Assembly: GCA_026129485.1 (NCBI GenBank)
Contig: JAHCHY010000001.1
Coordinates: 124,001 to 188,000 of the forward strand
Reading direction: 5' to 3'
Length of the DNA stretch: 64,000 nucleotides
Source of the DNA: Cyclobacteriaceae bacterium
GTDB taxonomy: Bacteria; Bacteroidota; Bacteroidia; Cytophagales; Cyclobacteriaceae
Under the pieces are notes generated by a model. That model was not told where the DNA came from, did not search any database, and worked only from the letters and a program-made list of their open reading frames with translations. Below, piece by piece: positions 55,604-64,000 of this stretch. Position 1 is the first letter of the stretch. Each line of letters begins with the position of its first letter. Made by a program: the position numbers and the translations under genes.

Positions 55604-56194
55604 CTAACCCCGGTTGCCACCCTGGCTGCGCCAGGTGCTGATAATCATAAATGCCACAAATGCGCCCCCGAAGTGCGCAAGGTGCGCAACGGTGCCGCTG
55701 CTATCCAGCGCATACGTAATAAAGCCAATTACAAATACCATGTATTTTGCTTTGATGGGAATGGGCGGAAACAACAGCATGATTTCCATGTTGGGGAAGC
55801 TCATGCCAAATGCCATCAGGATTCCATAAATGGCACCGGAAGCTCCCAGCATAATACCGGCAGCACCGGTTCCCAGGAAATAATTTACAACACCATAAAT
55901 GATTCCCGCACCAATACCGGTGGCTAAGTAAAAAATCAAAAACTTTTTCTCTCCCCAGTAGCTCTCCAGGATGGGTGCAAATGAAGCTAAGGCCAGCATG
56001 TTAAAGAAAATATGCCCCATACCGCCATGTGCAAACATGTACGTAAAAAACTGGTAGGGTTTAAAAAACGGTGAGTGGATATTCCATAAAGCCAGGTATT
56101 CGGTAACATGAAGGTTGCTTAATAAATTCTGGGCCAGGAAAACCACTATATTAATAATGATCAGGTTTCTGACCAGCGGAGTAACTCGAAACAT
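55604..56194 (-). CDS. Rhomboid family intramembrane serine protease
   Basis: A 196-aa minimal six-helix rhomboid. Start MFRVTPLVRNLIIINIVVFL. HGGMGHIFFNMLAL in the second helix, catalytic Ser in MLGASGAIYG (GASG), and catalytic His in VAHLAHFGGAFV. The gene is nine bases from mutL and 45 bases upstream of the second rhomboid. Native substrates are unknown. Confidence 0.94.
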   Translation of the reverse strand: MFRVTPLVRNLIIINIVVFLAQNLLSNLHVTEYLALWNIHSPFFKPYQFFTYMFAHGGMGHIFFNMLALASFAPILESYWGEKKFLIFYLATGIGAGIIYGVVNYFLGTGAAGIMLGASGAIYGILMAFGMSFPNMEIMLLFPPIPIKAKYMVFVIGFITYALDSSGTVAHLAHFGGAFVAFMIISTWRSQGGNRG

Positions 56195-56203
56195 GCTTGC
56201 AAA

Positions 56204-58006
56204 TTATCGGGTGAAGTAACTTTCTATCTTAGACGTTTCAAATGTAAAAAATGTTGGGCGCCCGTCAGGAGAAAAATTAGGTTTAGCGCAGGCAAACAAG
56301 CCCTCCACTACCGATTTTATTTCTTCAGGCATTAATTTTTGCCCCGATTTTACCGCAGCCCGCCTGGCCAGCGCCAGCGCCAGGTTATCGCGCACGGGCA
56401 ACTGCAATTCGGCCTGGTTTTTCTTAAACTGCTCAATCAATCCTTCAAACAGCTCTTTTTCTGAACCTGTTACACCTGTAGGGATACCCATTACCAACAG
56501 GGCATTTTTGCCAAAAATTTCAAAACGGAAACCAAGCGTAACCAGTTCCTGCTCAATCTCCATAGCTAAGGCATAGTCGGGTGCGGATAGCGTAACCGTT
56601 TGAGGAAATAAGCTTTGCTGACTATTACCCGCGCTGCCTTTCTGGCGGGCAAGGTAACGTTCAAACAATACCCGTTCGTGGGCAGCCTGCTGGTCAATAA
56701 TCATCAGCCCGGTTTTCGATGCGCGCACAATGTATTTCTGCTGAAATTGAAACAACCCCTGCTCCTCACTCACGCTCTCTCCATTGTCTGTTTTGTTCAT
56801 GGCGCTTTCAAAACGCAGCACCGTGCTTTCGGGTTGGTTTTTCTGAAACAGCTTAGAGTCGGGAGCCTCTGCTTCAAACAGCTTTTCCCAGTTCTGCAGG
56901 TTTGAGCGGTTTAACGAAGACGAAAACTGCTCGTCTATATATTGCTCTTTCGTAAGCCTCTGGTTCAGCTTCCCCACTATGTTCACATCCGACTTAAAGT
57001 CGATAGCAGGGGCAAGGTTATGCGCACCCAATGCCTGCTTAACAGCAGCCCACACCACGCCATATACTGCGCGTTCATCATCAAACTTTATTTCGGTTTT
57101 GGTGGGATGCACATTTACGTCAATATGCTTCGGGTCGATCTCAATAAACAGCACATAAAACGGAAAGCTGCCTTCGGGCAACAAACCTTCAAATGCGCTG
57201 GTTACGGCATGGTTCAGGTAATTGTTGCGGATAAAGCGATGGTTCACAAAAATGAATTGCTCGCCCCTGGTTTTACGGGCCGATTCCGGCCTGCCGATGT
57301 AGCCGGTTATTTTCACCAGCGCGGTTTCTTCCCGGCAGGGGGCCAACTGCTCCTGAAAAGATTTTCCGAAGATGGCCACAATGCGCTGGCTCAGCCGGGA
57401 AGGCTGCAAATCATAGATCAGCTCTTCATCGTGGCGAAGCTGAAATGCTGCCTGCGGATGCGCTAACGCCAGCCGTTGAAATTCGTCAATGATGTGGCGC
57501 ATTTCCACCGGGTTCGATTTGAGGAAATTTCTGCGGGCCGGTATGTTAAAGAAAAGATTCTTTACGCTGATACTCGTACCCTTTTCGCACGCAACTGGCG
57601 ATTGACTTCTTATTTCTGAACCCTCTACAATCAGGTGTGTGCCCAGCTCGGACTGTGCCTGGCGGGTTTTCATTTCAAACTGCGATACGGCCGCTATCGA
57701 AGCAAGCGCCTCGCCCCTGAAGCCCATCGTGCGCAGGCGAAACAGGTCATCGGCTGTGCGTATTTTAGAAGTGGCGTGCCGCTCTAAACTCATACGGGCA
57801 TCGGTTTCGCTCATCCCGGTACCATTGTCGATAACCTGGATAAGGGTTTTACCCGCCTCTTTTACAATCAATTTGATTTGTGCTGCACCGGCATCCAAAG
57901 CATTTTCCATTAACTCTTTAACTGCCGATGCCGGGCGCTGCACTACCTCACCGGCCGCAATCTGGTTGGCAATAGAATCCGGAAGTAAATGAATAATATC
58001 TGGCAT
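56204..58006 (-). CDS. mutL: DNA mismatch repair protein MutL
   Basis: A 600-aa protein. The GHKL ATPase domain includes ELMENALDAGA, DNGTGM, RHATSK and GFRGEALASIAA. S5-like domain with HPTKTEIKFDDE. The C-terminal dimerisation domain has DQQAAHERVLFERYL where endonuclease-type MutL has DQHAxxE, and SPDGRPTFF where the metal-binding CPHGRP motif would be. So the latent nickase may be absent. It coordinates MutS-dependent repair. It is distinct from the MORC-like ATPase in the defence operon. Confidence 0.96.
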   Translation of the reverse strand: MPDIIHLLPDSIANQIAAGEVVQRPASAVKELMENALDAGAAQIKLIVKEAGKTLIQVIDNGTGMSETDARMSLERHATSKIRTADDLFRLRTMGFRGEALASIAAVSQFEMKTRQAQSELGTHLIVEGSEIRSQSPVACEKGTSISVKNLFFNIPARRNFLKSNPVEMRHIIDEFQRLALAHPQAAFQLRHDEELIYDLQPSRLSQRIVAIFGKSFQEQLAPCREETALVKITGYIGRPESARKTRGEQFIFVNHRFIRNNYLNHAVTSAFEGLLPEGSFPFYVLFIEIDPKHIDVNVHPTKTEIKFDDERAVYGVVWAAVKQALGAHNLAPAIDFKSDVNIVGKLNQRLTKEQYIDEQFSSSLNRSNLQNWEKLFEAEAPDSKLFQKNQPESTVLRFESAMNKTDNGESVSEEQGLFQFQQKYIVRASKTGLMIIDQQAAHERVLFERYLARQKGSAGNSQQSLFPQTVTLSAPDYALAMEIEQELVTLGFRFEIFGKNALLVMGIPTGVTGSEKELFEGLIEQFKKNQAELQLPVRDNLALALARRAAVKSGQKLMPEEIKSVVEGLFACAKPNFSPDGRPTFFTFETSKIESYFTR

Positions 58007-58022
58007 GAAATTCTTCCGGCAA

Positions 58023-58391
58023 TTACTTGCTTTTGAATTTGAGGTAAAAGTAAACCGGTATAAACAGGAACAGCGAGTACAGCACGGGCCTGCCCCACTC
58101 CAGAAAAGCGATTATAAAAACGGACAGGAATAATAAAACACCTAACCGGATCATAACGGCATTGGCGCCTATTGCCGGCTTACTCCGCTTGCGGGCCGCC
58201 TGGAATGAACCGGCAATACGCGAGCGATAATCGCCCGGTGTTTCACTTACAATACCCTGTTCGCGTTCAATTTCTTTTTTGATCCGGTTCTCGCGTTCCT
58301 GCATTTCTTCTTTCTGCGGATCGTAAAACCGGGGTATATAATTAAACCGCTGGTGTTGCGGGGCTTTGGTGAATAAGGACAAAAACTTCAT
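58023..58391 (-). CDS. Small membrane protein upstream of mutL
   Basis: A 122-aa protein. N-terminal basic/aromatic region (APQHQRFNYIPRFYDPQKEE) followed by a charged helical stretch and a pair of hydrophobic segments at about residues 85-118. The motif FNYIPRFYD is conserved in small proteins next to mutL in many Bacteroidota; some databases mislabel them as riboflavin synthase subunits. Function is unknown. It is probably co-transcribed with mutL (16-bp gap). Confidence 0.72.
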   Translation of the reverse strand: MKFLSLFTKAPQHQRFNYIPRFYDPQKEEMQERENRIKKEIEREQGIVSETPGDYRSRIAGSFQAARKRSKPAIGANAVMIRLGVLLFLSVFIIAFLEWGRPVLYSLFLFIPVYFYLKFKSK

Positions 58392-58504
58392 AGCTTTTCT
58401 TTTAATCTAAACGTAGCTTCGCATCGGATAAACCTTCCTCTTTCGTTATAGTTCAGATTTTAACGTTGAAAAGAAAGGTAAAAGTACAAAAATCGAACGG
58501 GCCG

Positions 58505-61240
58505 ATGCTGAAAAATTTTTTCTTTATTCTCTTCATATTCATTCAGTTAACAACGCTTGCGCAGGATTCAAAAACCCGCTGGGTAGATAGTGTTTTTCAA
58601 ATCCTCAGTCCTTCCGAAAAAATCAGCCAGCTATTTTGGGTACAGCTTCCGGCCGATCCGGGCGAGAATGATTTTTTAAAATACAAGCCCGGTGGTATCC
58701 TGATAACGCAAAGCGGGCCTGTGAGTCACGCAAACCGGTTAAATAAACTGCAACAAAATTCTGATGTGCCGTTGCTGATAACAAGGCGCGGCTGGGAAAC
58801 TGAAATGCAGGTTGATAGTTTATTGCCCTTGCAGGCACCGTGGCTGCTGGGTGCTTCCACGCAGCCCGAACTGGTAGTTAAAGCAGGGGTTGAATCGGCC
58901 CGTCAGCAGCAATTGCTTGGCATCCATGGCAGCCTGCTGCCTGTACCTCTACAAACACACGAAACGTTTCATAGCTACAGGAACGCAAGGTTCAAGGAAA
59001 CTCACCTGAACTACCTGAAAGGGTTGAGTACTGCAAATAGCTTTACGTGGATAACCAGCTCACCCGAAGCTGACACTGCCTTGACCAGGCAGCTATTAAA
59101 GCTTGCCAATGGAGCCGTATCCGCTCATACCCGGATGATGGATTTTGAAGCGGATGAACGCGGCAAGCTGGATGAAGATAGTTTGTTACCCCGTCCGGAT
59201 TACAGCGGGCTTTTAATAGCCGATATTCCATACCTGAAACAATTAGCCGGCAAACAACCCGATGGCGAAGTGGAGCTGGCGGCCATCTACCTCGGGCATG
59301 AAGTGCTCATGGGCAGTGATGATGTTGCTGCCGCTATCCGAAAGATTACAAAAGCCATGCGCAAAGACAAAGAGCTGGTTGCACGTGTTGACGTCTCCGT
59401 TAAAAAGATCTTGGAGCTGAAATACGAAGCGGGACTTGCCCACAATAAAATTATCAACACCGATAACCTGGTGGCCCGGTTGAATAACCCCGAAGCAAAA
59501 TTGCTGCGGCATTCTATTTCGGAAAGCACCATCACCGTATTGAATAACAGGAATCAGGTCTTGCCGGTTGTTCAATTGGAGAACAGAAAGTTTGCTTCGC
59601 TCTCCGTGGGCAATATGGAGCCAAACGAATTTGCCCGTTACCTGAGTAAGTATGCACCCTTCAAGCATTTCAGTCTTGGTAATGGCGGTGATATTGCAAC
59701 GCTGAAACCGGAGCTGCTTCATGCGGATGTGCTGGTGGTGGGATTGTTTGACAGGACGGATGCATCTGTCATTTCATTTCTGCAAAATTTCCCGGCAGAC
59801 AAACAGCTTATTATTTGTCATTTTGGTGATCTGGTTGAACTGGCTCCACTTAAGGATTTTCCTGTATTGTTAACGGGCTATACACCGGCAGCCGAAGTTC
59901 AGAAAATTGCAGCCCAGGTTGTATTTGGCGGTATGCCGGCAAACGGGGTGCTGCCCTTTGCGATACCCGGGGCATTTGAAGCCGGAACGGGCATCCGGAC
60001 TGCTGCGCTTAATCGCCTTTCCTACACCCTTCCTGAAGCAGCCGGGGTTGACAGTAAAACACTGGAGCAAATTGAAACCATTGCCGGAGAAGCTATTCAC
60101 AACGGGGCTACACCCGGCAGCTATGTATTGGTTGTAAAGGACGGGAAAGTAATTTACGATCGCGCCAGCGGCTGGCTGACATACGATAAAACACAGCCTG
60201 TTACAGAAAACACACTATACGACCTGGCTTCAATTACCAAAGTGGCCGCCACCCTGCAAACCGTTATGTTCATACACGAGAAAGGGTTGATTGACGTGAA
60301 CAAAAAAGCATCGGTATATCTGCCGGAGCTGAAAAAATCCAACAAGAAAGATTACACGCTAAAAGATATACTTACCCACCAGGCCGGCTTGTGGCCGTTT
60401 CTTCCGTTCTGGTCAGGCACCATAAAAGACAACCAGCCGCTACCGGAATATTACAACACGTCATTAAGTAATGATTACCCTTTCCCGGTAACGCAAAACA
60501 TGTTCGCCTCCAAAGCTATGAAAGACAGCTTGTGGCAATGGATTATTAAAGCCCGCGTACAGGAAAAACCACCCCGCACGGTTTACAGCTATCGCTACAG
60601 CGATATGGGCTTTTACATTCTGCAGCACCTCGCTGAAAAATTATTAAATCAGCCGATGGAAGATTTTCTGGAACAGAATCTTTATGAACCCCTTGGCGCT
60701 TACACGTTAGGCTATCTGCCTTTGCAACGATTTTCGCCCCAACAGATTGCACCCACCGAAGACGATAAGCTTTTCCGCAAAAGTCTTTTGGTGGGTTATG
60801 TGCATGACCAGGGCGCAGCGATGCATGGCAACATTGCCGGCCATGCCGGCCTGTTTGGCAACGCAAACGACCTGGCCAAGCTCGGCCAGATGCTGCTGCA
60901 AAAAGGAAGCTATGGCGGCCATCAGTTCTATAAGCCCGAAACTGTTGAAAGCTTTACCACCAAACAATATGAAACCAGCAGGCGCGGTTTGGGTTGGGAT
61001 AAGCCCACCGTAAGCGATTGGAACGGCCCCACAACTTTGTTTGCCTCGCCTTTAACCTTTGGCCATACAGGCTTTACCGGAACCTGCATCTGGGTTGACC
61101 CGCAGTTTAACTTAGTATTTATTTATCTCTCCAATCGTGTGCACCCGGATATGACCAACAATAAGCTGCTGAATGCCAACATCCGGCCGCGCGTTCAGGA
61201 AGTGATTTACCGTGCCATTTTCAATTACCGCCAGTATTAA
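58505..61240 (+). CDS. Fusion of a GH3-like domain and a serine beta-lactamase-like hydrolase
   Basis: A 911-aa protein with a signal peptide (MLKNFFFILFIFIQLTTLAQ); start chosen at ATG 58505 rather than TTG 58466. Residues about 30-520 resemble glycoside hydrolase 3: an LLITRRGWETEM strand, then GIHGSLLPVPL. However, the KHFPGHG loop of GH3/NagZ is replaced near residue 178 by TWITSSPEADT, although the Asp of IADIP (near 239) is kept. Residues about 530-911 form a class C beta-lactamase-like domain with the SITK catalytic SxxK near 575, YRYSD near 693 and HTG near 853. The architecture suggests cell-wall recycling or esterase/peptidase action on the outside of the inner membrane. Exact substrate unknown. 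Confidence 0.88.
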   Translation: MLKNFFFILFIFIQLTTLAQDSKTRWVDSVFQILSPSEKISQLFWVQLPADPGENDFLKYKPGGILITQSGPVSHANRLNKLQQNSDVPLLITRRGWETEMQVDSLLPLQAPWLLGASTQPELVVKAGVESARQQQLLGIHGSLLPVPLQTHETFHSYRNARFKETHLNYLKGLSTANSFTWITSSPEADTALTRQLLKLANGAVSAHTRMMDFEADERGKLDEDSLLPRPDYSGLLIADIPYLKQLAGKQPDGEVELAAIYLGHEVLMGSDDVAAAIRKITKAMRKDKELVARVDVSVKKILELKYEAGLAHNKIINTDNLVARLNNPEAKLLRHSISESTITVLNNRNQVLPVVQLENRKFASLSVGNMEPNEFARYLSKYAPFKHFSLGNGGDIATLKPELLHADVLVVGLFDRTDASVISFLQNFPADKQLIICHFGDLVELAPLKDFPVLLTGYTPAAEVQKIAAQVVFGGMPANGVLPFAIPGAFEAGTGIRTAALNRLSYTLPEAAGVDSKTLEQIETIAGEAIHNGATPGSYVLVVKDGKVIYDRASGWLTYDKTQPVTENTLYDLASITKVAATLQTVMFIHEKGLIDVNKKASVYLPELKKSNKKDYTLKDILTHQAGLWPFLPFWSGTIKDNQPLPEYYNTSLSNDYPFPVTQNMFASKAMKDSLWQWIIKARVQEKPPRTVYSYRYSDMGFYILQHLAEKLLNQPMEDFLEQNLYEPLGAYTLGYLPLQRFSPQQIAPTEDDKLFRKSLLVGYVHDQGAAMHGNIAGHAGLFGNANDLAKLGQMLLQKGSYGGHQFYKPETVESFTTKQYETSRRGLGWDKPTVSDWNGPTTLFASPLTFGHTGFTGTCIWVDPQFNLVFIYLSNRVHPDMTNNKLLNANIRPRVQEVIYRAIFNYRQY

Positions 61241-61349
61241 AATAAGTTAATGGCCGCCTTTGTTGAAACTAAATAACCACCTGACGGGTTTTGAAGGGAA
61301 ATTTTAGGATTTTATTTTACCTTCAAACCACGCACTTAACTCTACCTGG

Positions 61350-62498
61350 ATGAAAATTGGCATTGTGTGTTACCCTACCTTTGGCGGTAGCGGTGTTGTT
61401 GCAACAGAATTGGGCAAAGCGCTCGCCAAAGAAGGCCACCCGGTACATTTTATAACTTATAGCCAGCCCAGCCGGCTGGACTTTCTAAACGAAAACCTGT
61501 TCTACCATGAAGTAGAGTTCCGTTCTTACCCGTTGTTTGAATACCCGCCTTATGAACTGGCATTAGCCAGCAAAATGGTAAGCGTAGTTAAAAACGAAGG
61601 GCTTGATCTGCTGCATGTGCATTACGCCATTCCGCATGCTTCGGCCGCCTACATGGCCAAGCAGATTTTGAAATCACACGGCATTTATATTCCGGTAGTA
61701 ACTACCCTGCACGGCACTGATATTACCTTGGTAGGCAAAGATGCAAGCTATGAGCCGGTGGTTACGTTCAGCATCAATCAATCCGATGGCGTTACCAGCG
61801 TATCGGAAGATCTGAAGCGCGAAACATACTACTCGTTTAAAATCACCAACGAGATCGAGGTGATCCCCAACTTCATTGATTTGGAAAAATTCAAGAAGCA
61901 GAAGAAAGATCATTTCAAGAAAGCCATCTGCCCGAACGGTGAAGCATTGATCGTGCACACTTCCAACTTCCGTAAAGTAAAACGGGTAATGGATGTGGTG
62001 CATGTGTTTAACAACATCCACAAGGTAGTACCCTCTAAGCTGCTGATGATTGGCGATGGCCCCGAACGCCAGCCGGCCGAAACATTAGCACGCGAGTTAG
62101 GCATTAACGATGCCGTAAGGTTTTTGGGAAAGCTGGAAGCTGTTGAAGAAGTGCTTTCCGTGGCCGATCTGTTTTTGATGCCTTCCGAAAAAGAAAGCTT
62201 TGGGTTGGCTGCCTTGGAAGCGATGGCTTGTGAAGTACCTGTAATCTCGACTAACACCGGTGGGTTGCCCGAACTGAATATCCAGGGCGTAACCGGATTC
62301 TTAAGTAATGTAGGCGATGTGGAAGACATGACCCGCAAGGCGCTGTTTATTCTGGATAAGAACAACCTGCCGCAGTTCAAAACCAATGCGCTGGCACGCG
62401 CGCGCGAGTTTGACATTACCCGTATATTGCCATTGTACGAAAAATATTACGAGCGCGTGCTGGAAAAAGCGCATGCTTACAAGGTTGACAACCTTTAA
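61350..62498 (+). CDS. bshA: N-acetyl-alpha-D-glucosaminyl L-malate synthase BshA
   Basis: A 382-aa GT4 glycosyltransferase starting MKIGIVCYPTFGGSGVVATELG, the specific BshA N-terminus. HVHYAIPHASAAYMA and TLHGTDITLVG follow, with the nucleotide-sugar-binding SEKESFGLAALEAMACEVP near residue 280. It catalyses the first step of bacillithiol synthesis from UDP-GlcNAc and L-malate. Bacillithiol is the main low-molecular-weight thiol in many Bacteroidota and Firmicutes. bshB and bshC are not in this window. A palindromic terminator overlaps its stop. Confidence 0.96.
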   Translation: MKIGIVCYPTFGGSGVVATELGKALAKEGHPVHFITYSQPSRLDFLNENLFYHEVEFRSYPLFEYPPYELALASKMVSVVKNEGLDLLHVHYAIPHASAAYMAKQILKSHGIYIPVVTTLHGTDITLVGKDASYEPVVTFSINQSDGVTSVSEDLKRETYYSFKITNEIEVIPNFIDLEKFKKQKKDHFKKAICPNGEALIVHTSNFRKVKRVMDVVHVFNNIHKVVPSKLLMIGDGPERQPAETLARELGINDAVRFLGKLEAVEEVLSVADLFLMPSEKESFGLAALEAMACEVPVISTNTGGLPELNIQGVTGFLSNVGDVEDMTRKALFILDKNNLPQFKTNALARAREFDITRILPLYEKYYERVLEKAHAYKVDNL

Positions 62499-62513
62499 AA
62501 GGTTGTCAACCTT
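62481..62513 (+). terminator. Palindromic terminator overlapping the bshA stop codon
   Basis: AAGGTTGACAACCT (62481-62494) and AGGTTGTCAACCTT (62500-62513) are perfect 14-base complements around a five-base loop, followed by TATT. The 5' arm encodes the last codons KVDNL and the stop TAA (62496-62498) is in the loop. Each arm is also nearly self-complementary, so alternative folds are possible. Confidence 0.75.
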
Positions 62514-62556
62514 TATTGCCCGAACAGTTTACCTGTCTTACTTGTTATAAGTCAAT

Positions 62557-63654
62557 ATGCTCGGTCATCGATTCTCAAAATATACACCACCGCCCGATAG
62601 CGCCAGAAGCGACTTCGAAAAGCTGCTTAAAATTTTCATGCAGTTGCTGCTGATCACATCGGGCAATGTAGGCGAAGCATTGGAGTGGCTTACCGAAGTG
62701 GACAAGCAATACAATCTAACAAACAAAAATTACGGCATTGGTGATTTTATCGAAGACCTGAAACGCAACGGCTATATCACCGATGACGGGCCCAACGGAG
62801 AGTTTCGCCTGAAAGCCAAAGCCGAGCAAAACCTGCGGCAGTCAGCCCTTGAAGAAATTTTCGGCAGGCTGAAAAAAACCAAATCGGGCGACCACAAAAC
62901 ACTTCACAACGGCCGGGGCGATGAGCCCACTACCGACAAAAGAGATTACGAGTTTGGCGATACGCTGGAACAAATTTCGATGACGGATTCATTGCGCAAC
63001 GCCCAGATCAATCACGGTGTGGAAGATTTTTTCATGACGGAAGAAGACTTAGAGGTGATGGAGCACGAATTTAAAACACAGACCTCTACCGTGCTGATGA
63101 TCGACATTTCGCACTCCATGATTTTGTATGGCGAAGACCGTATTACACCTGCCAAAAAAGTAGCTATGGCATTAGCTGAGCTTATCACCAAAAAATATCC
63201 CAAAGACACGCTTGATATTCTGGTGTTTGGTGATGATGCCTGGCAAATTGAGATCAAAGATCTGCCTTACCTGCAAGTGGGGCCTTATCATACCAATACC
63301 GTAGCCGGGCTGGAATTGGCGATGGATATTTTAAGACGCAGAAAAAATTCCAACAAGCAGATTTTTATGATTACTGATGGGAAGCCCACATGCATCAGGC
63401 AGGGAATCAAATACTATAAGAACAGCTTTGGGTTAGATCAGAAGATTTTAAATAAAACACTTGACCTGGCAACCCAGCTACGCAAACTAAAAATACCAGT
63501 TACTACGTTTATGATTGCCACCGATCCGTACCTGAAAGCTTTTGTACGCGAGTTTACGAAGGCCAATAACGGCAATGCGTATTACAGCAACTTGCAAGGG
63601 TTGGGTAACTTAGTGTTTGAAGACTTTAAGAGAAACAGAACGAAGAATTTATAA
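62557..63654 (+). CDS. VWA-domain protein paired with an AAA ATPase
   Basis: A 365-aa protein. The N-terminal about 170 residues are helical and charged; the VWA domain begins at STVLMIDISHSMI with the MIDAS motif DxSxS (near residue 183), then later a Thr region and FMITDGKPT with the MIDAS Asp. The C-terminus ends FEDFKRNRTKNL. Such VWA proteins are cofactors of MoxR/ChlI-like ATPases; the start of such an ATPase gene follows 72 bases downstream. Likely role: metal-dependent protein binding in a chaperone or chelatase-like complex. Confidence 0.88.
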   Translation: MLGHRFSKYTPPPDSARSDFEKLLKIFMQLLLITSGNVGEALEWLTEVDKQYNLTNKNYGIGDFIEDLKRNGYITDDGPNGEFRLKAKAEQNLRQSALEEIFGRLKKTKSGDHKTLHNGRGDEPTTDKRDYEFGDTLEQISMTDSLRNAQINHGVEDFFMTEEDLEVMEHEFKTQTSTVLMIDISHSMILYGEDRITPAKKVAMALAELITKKYPKDTLDILVFGDDAWQIEIKDLPYLQVGPYHTNTVAGLELAMDILRRRKNSNKQIFMITDGKPTCIRQGIKYYKNSFGLDQKILNKTLDLATQLRKLKIPVTTFMIATDPYLKAFVREFTKANNGNAYYSNLQGLGNLVFEDFKRNRTKNL

Positions 63655-63726
63655 ACTAGTTGTTCGTTGATGGTTGTTTGCTGTTCATAAACCTTCTATC
63701 AACTAATAACTGCCAACCAACAACCA
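63655..63726. repeat. A/T-rich palindromic spacer (copy d)
   Basis: The left arm GTTGTTCGTTGATGGTTGTT resembles copy b at 14965 (GTTATTCGTTAATGGTTGTT). The right side (ACTAATAACTGCCAACCAAC) is its imperfect inverted counterpart. It fills the gap between the VWA and ATPase genes. Confidence 0.55.
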
Positions 63727-64000
63727 ATGCAAAACATAAAAACACTGGGTCAACTTAAGAGTGCCGGATATACTTTCAAGACCATTAAAGAAGAGCTTCG
63801 TCAAAACCTGATTGCCAGATTGCGTAATCGCGAAAACGTATTTGCCGGTATCTGGGGTTATGAAGAAACTGTAATACCCGATATGGAACGCGCTATCCTG
63901 GCCGGGCATGACATCAACCTGCTGGGTTTACGCGGGCAGGCCAAAACGAGGCTTGCACGATTAATGGTAAACCTGCTGGATGAGCACATTCCCGTTATAG
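63727..64000 (+). CDS. MoxR/ChlI-like AAA ATPase, 5' part (truncated by window end)
   Basis: 91 codons are visible from ATG 63727, running off the window. The start MQNIKTLGQLKSAGY, a basic helix, then GIWGYEETVIPDMERAILAGHDINLLGLRGQAKTRLARL, split here by position: Walker A-like GLRGQAKTR lies near residue 67-75. This matches magnesium-chelatase/sigma-54-interacting type AAA ATPases. It is the probable partner of the upstream VWA protein. C-terminal motifs are outside the window. Confidence 0.8.
   Translation, partial: MQNIKTLGQLKSAGYTFKTIKEELRQNLIARLRNRENVFAGIWGYEETVIPDMERAILAGHDINLLGLRGQAKTRLARLMVNLLDEHIPVI

Noticed and set aside
56204-58006. MutL as a member of a defence system
   Set aside because: It has ordinary mutL architecture and sits beside rhomboids as in many Bacteroidota; it is far from the Z1 operon.

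Overview
The window looks like a chromosome segment from a Bacteroidota bacterium, most likely of the Cytophagales (inference). Supporting signs are promoters of the TTG(G)-N19-TAnnTTTG type upstream of ribosomal genes, a TonB-dependent receptor with an N-terminal carboxypeptidase-regulatory-like domain, DUF1080, DUF4403, DUF6660 and DUF6576 proteins, bacillithiol synthesis (bshA), two rhomboids beside mutL, and the gene order of the S10-spc-alpha ribosomal cluster.

Layout. 1-18.6 kb holds core and accessory metabolism: an oxidase tail, a DUF1080 lipoprotein, asnB, an S1/P1 nuclease, a three-repeat ComEA-like protein coupled to a DUF4011-type SF1 helicase, an M20 peptidase, an ammonium channel, a DUF4403 protein, an amidohydrolase, a TPR lipoprotein, and a TonB receptor with a Cys-rich DUF6660 partner. 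A tRNA-Arg(CCT) gene at 18.8 kb marks the left edge of an AT-rich accessory island. The island carries a tightly coupled five-gene defence operon (Vsr, cytosine methyltransferase, MutL/MORC-like GHKL ATPase, Z1 helicase, DUF4420 PD-(D/E)XK protein), then a gene-poor decayed stretch, a VapBC-like pair and a broken XRE regulator (to about 27.1 kb). 27-33.7 kb returns to core genes: a beta-barrel protein, M19 dipeptidase, DivIC/FtsB-like protein, eno and carA.

33.8-48.4 kb is a minus-strand ribosomal super-cluster of 29 genes, from rplC down to rplQ. It includes secY, map, infA and rpoA, but rpsJ is not present upstream of rplC. A strong promoter lies before rplC. A second promoter, combined with a terminator-like hairpin, lies between rpsN and rpsH and appears to split the cluster into two units. 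48.6-64 kb holds a FecCD-type ABC permease and ATPase, a probable D-glutamate catabolic pair (DgcN/DgcA-like), rlmN, two rhomboids, mutL, a fused GH3-like/beta-lactamase-like protein with an apparently eroded GH3 site, bshA, and a VWA protein followed by the start of a MoxR/ChlI-like AAA ATPase that runs off the window.

How the parts work together. The defence operon is the most distinctive system. The methyltransferase would mark self DNA, the GHKL and Z1 ATPases would sense or remodel DNA, and one or both nuclease-fold proteins would attack unmodified DNA. It matches the MutL/MORC-Z1-DUF4420 restriction operons described by comparative genomics and is related to the Mza system, but the AIPR component is missing. 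Most start codons were re-chosen by signal peptides, lipoboxes or family N-termini; such choices are stated in each entry.
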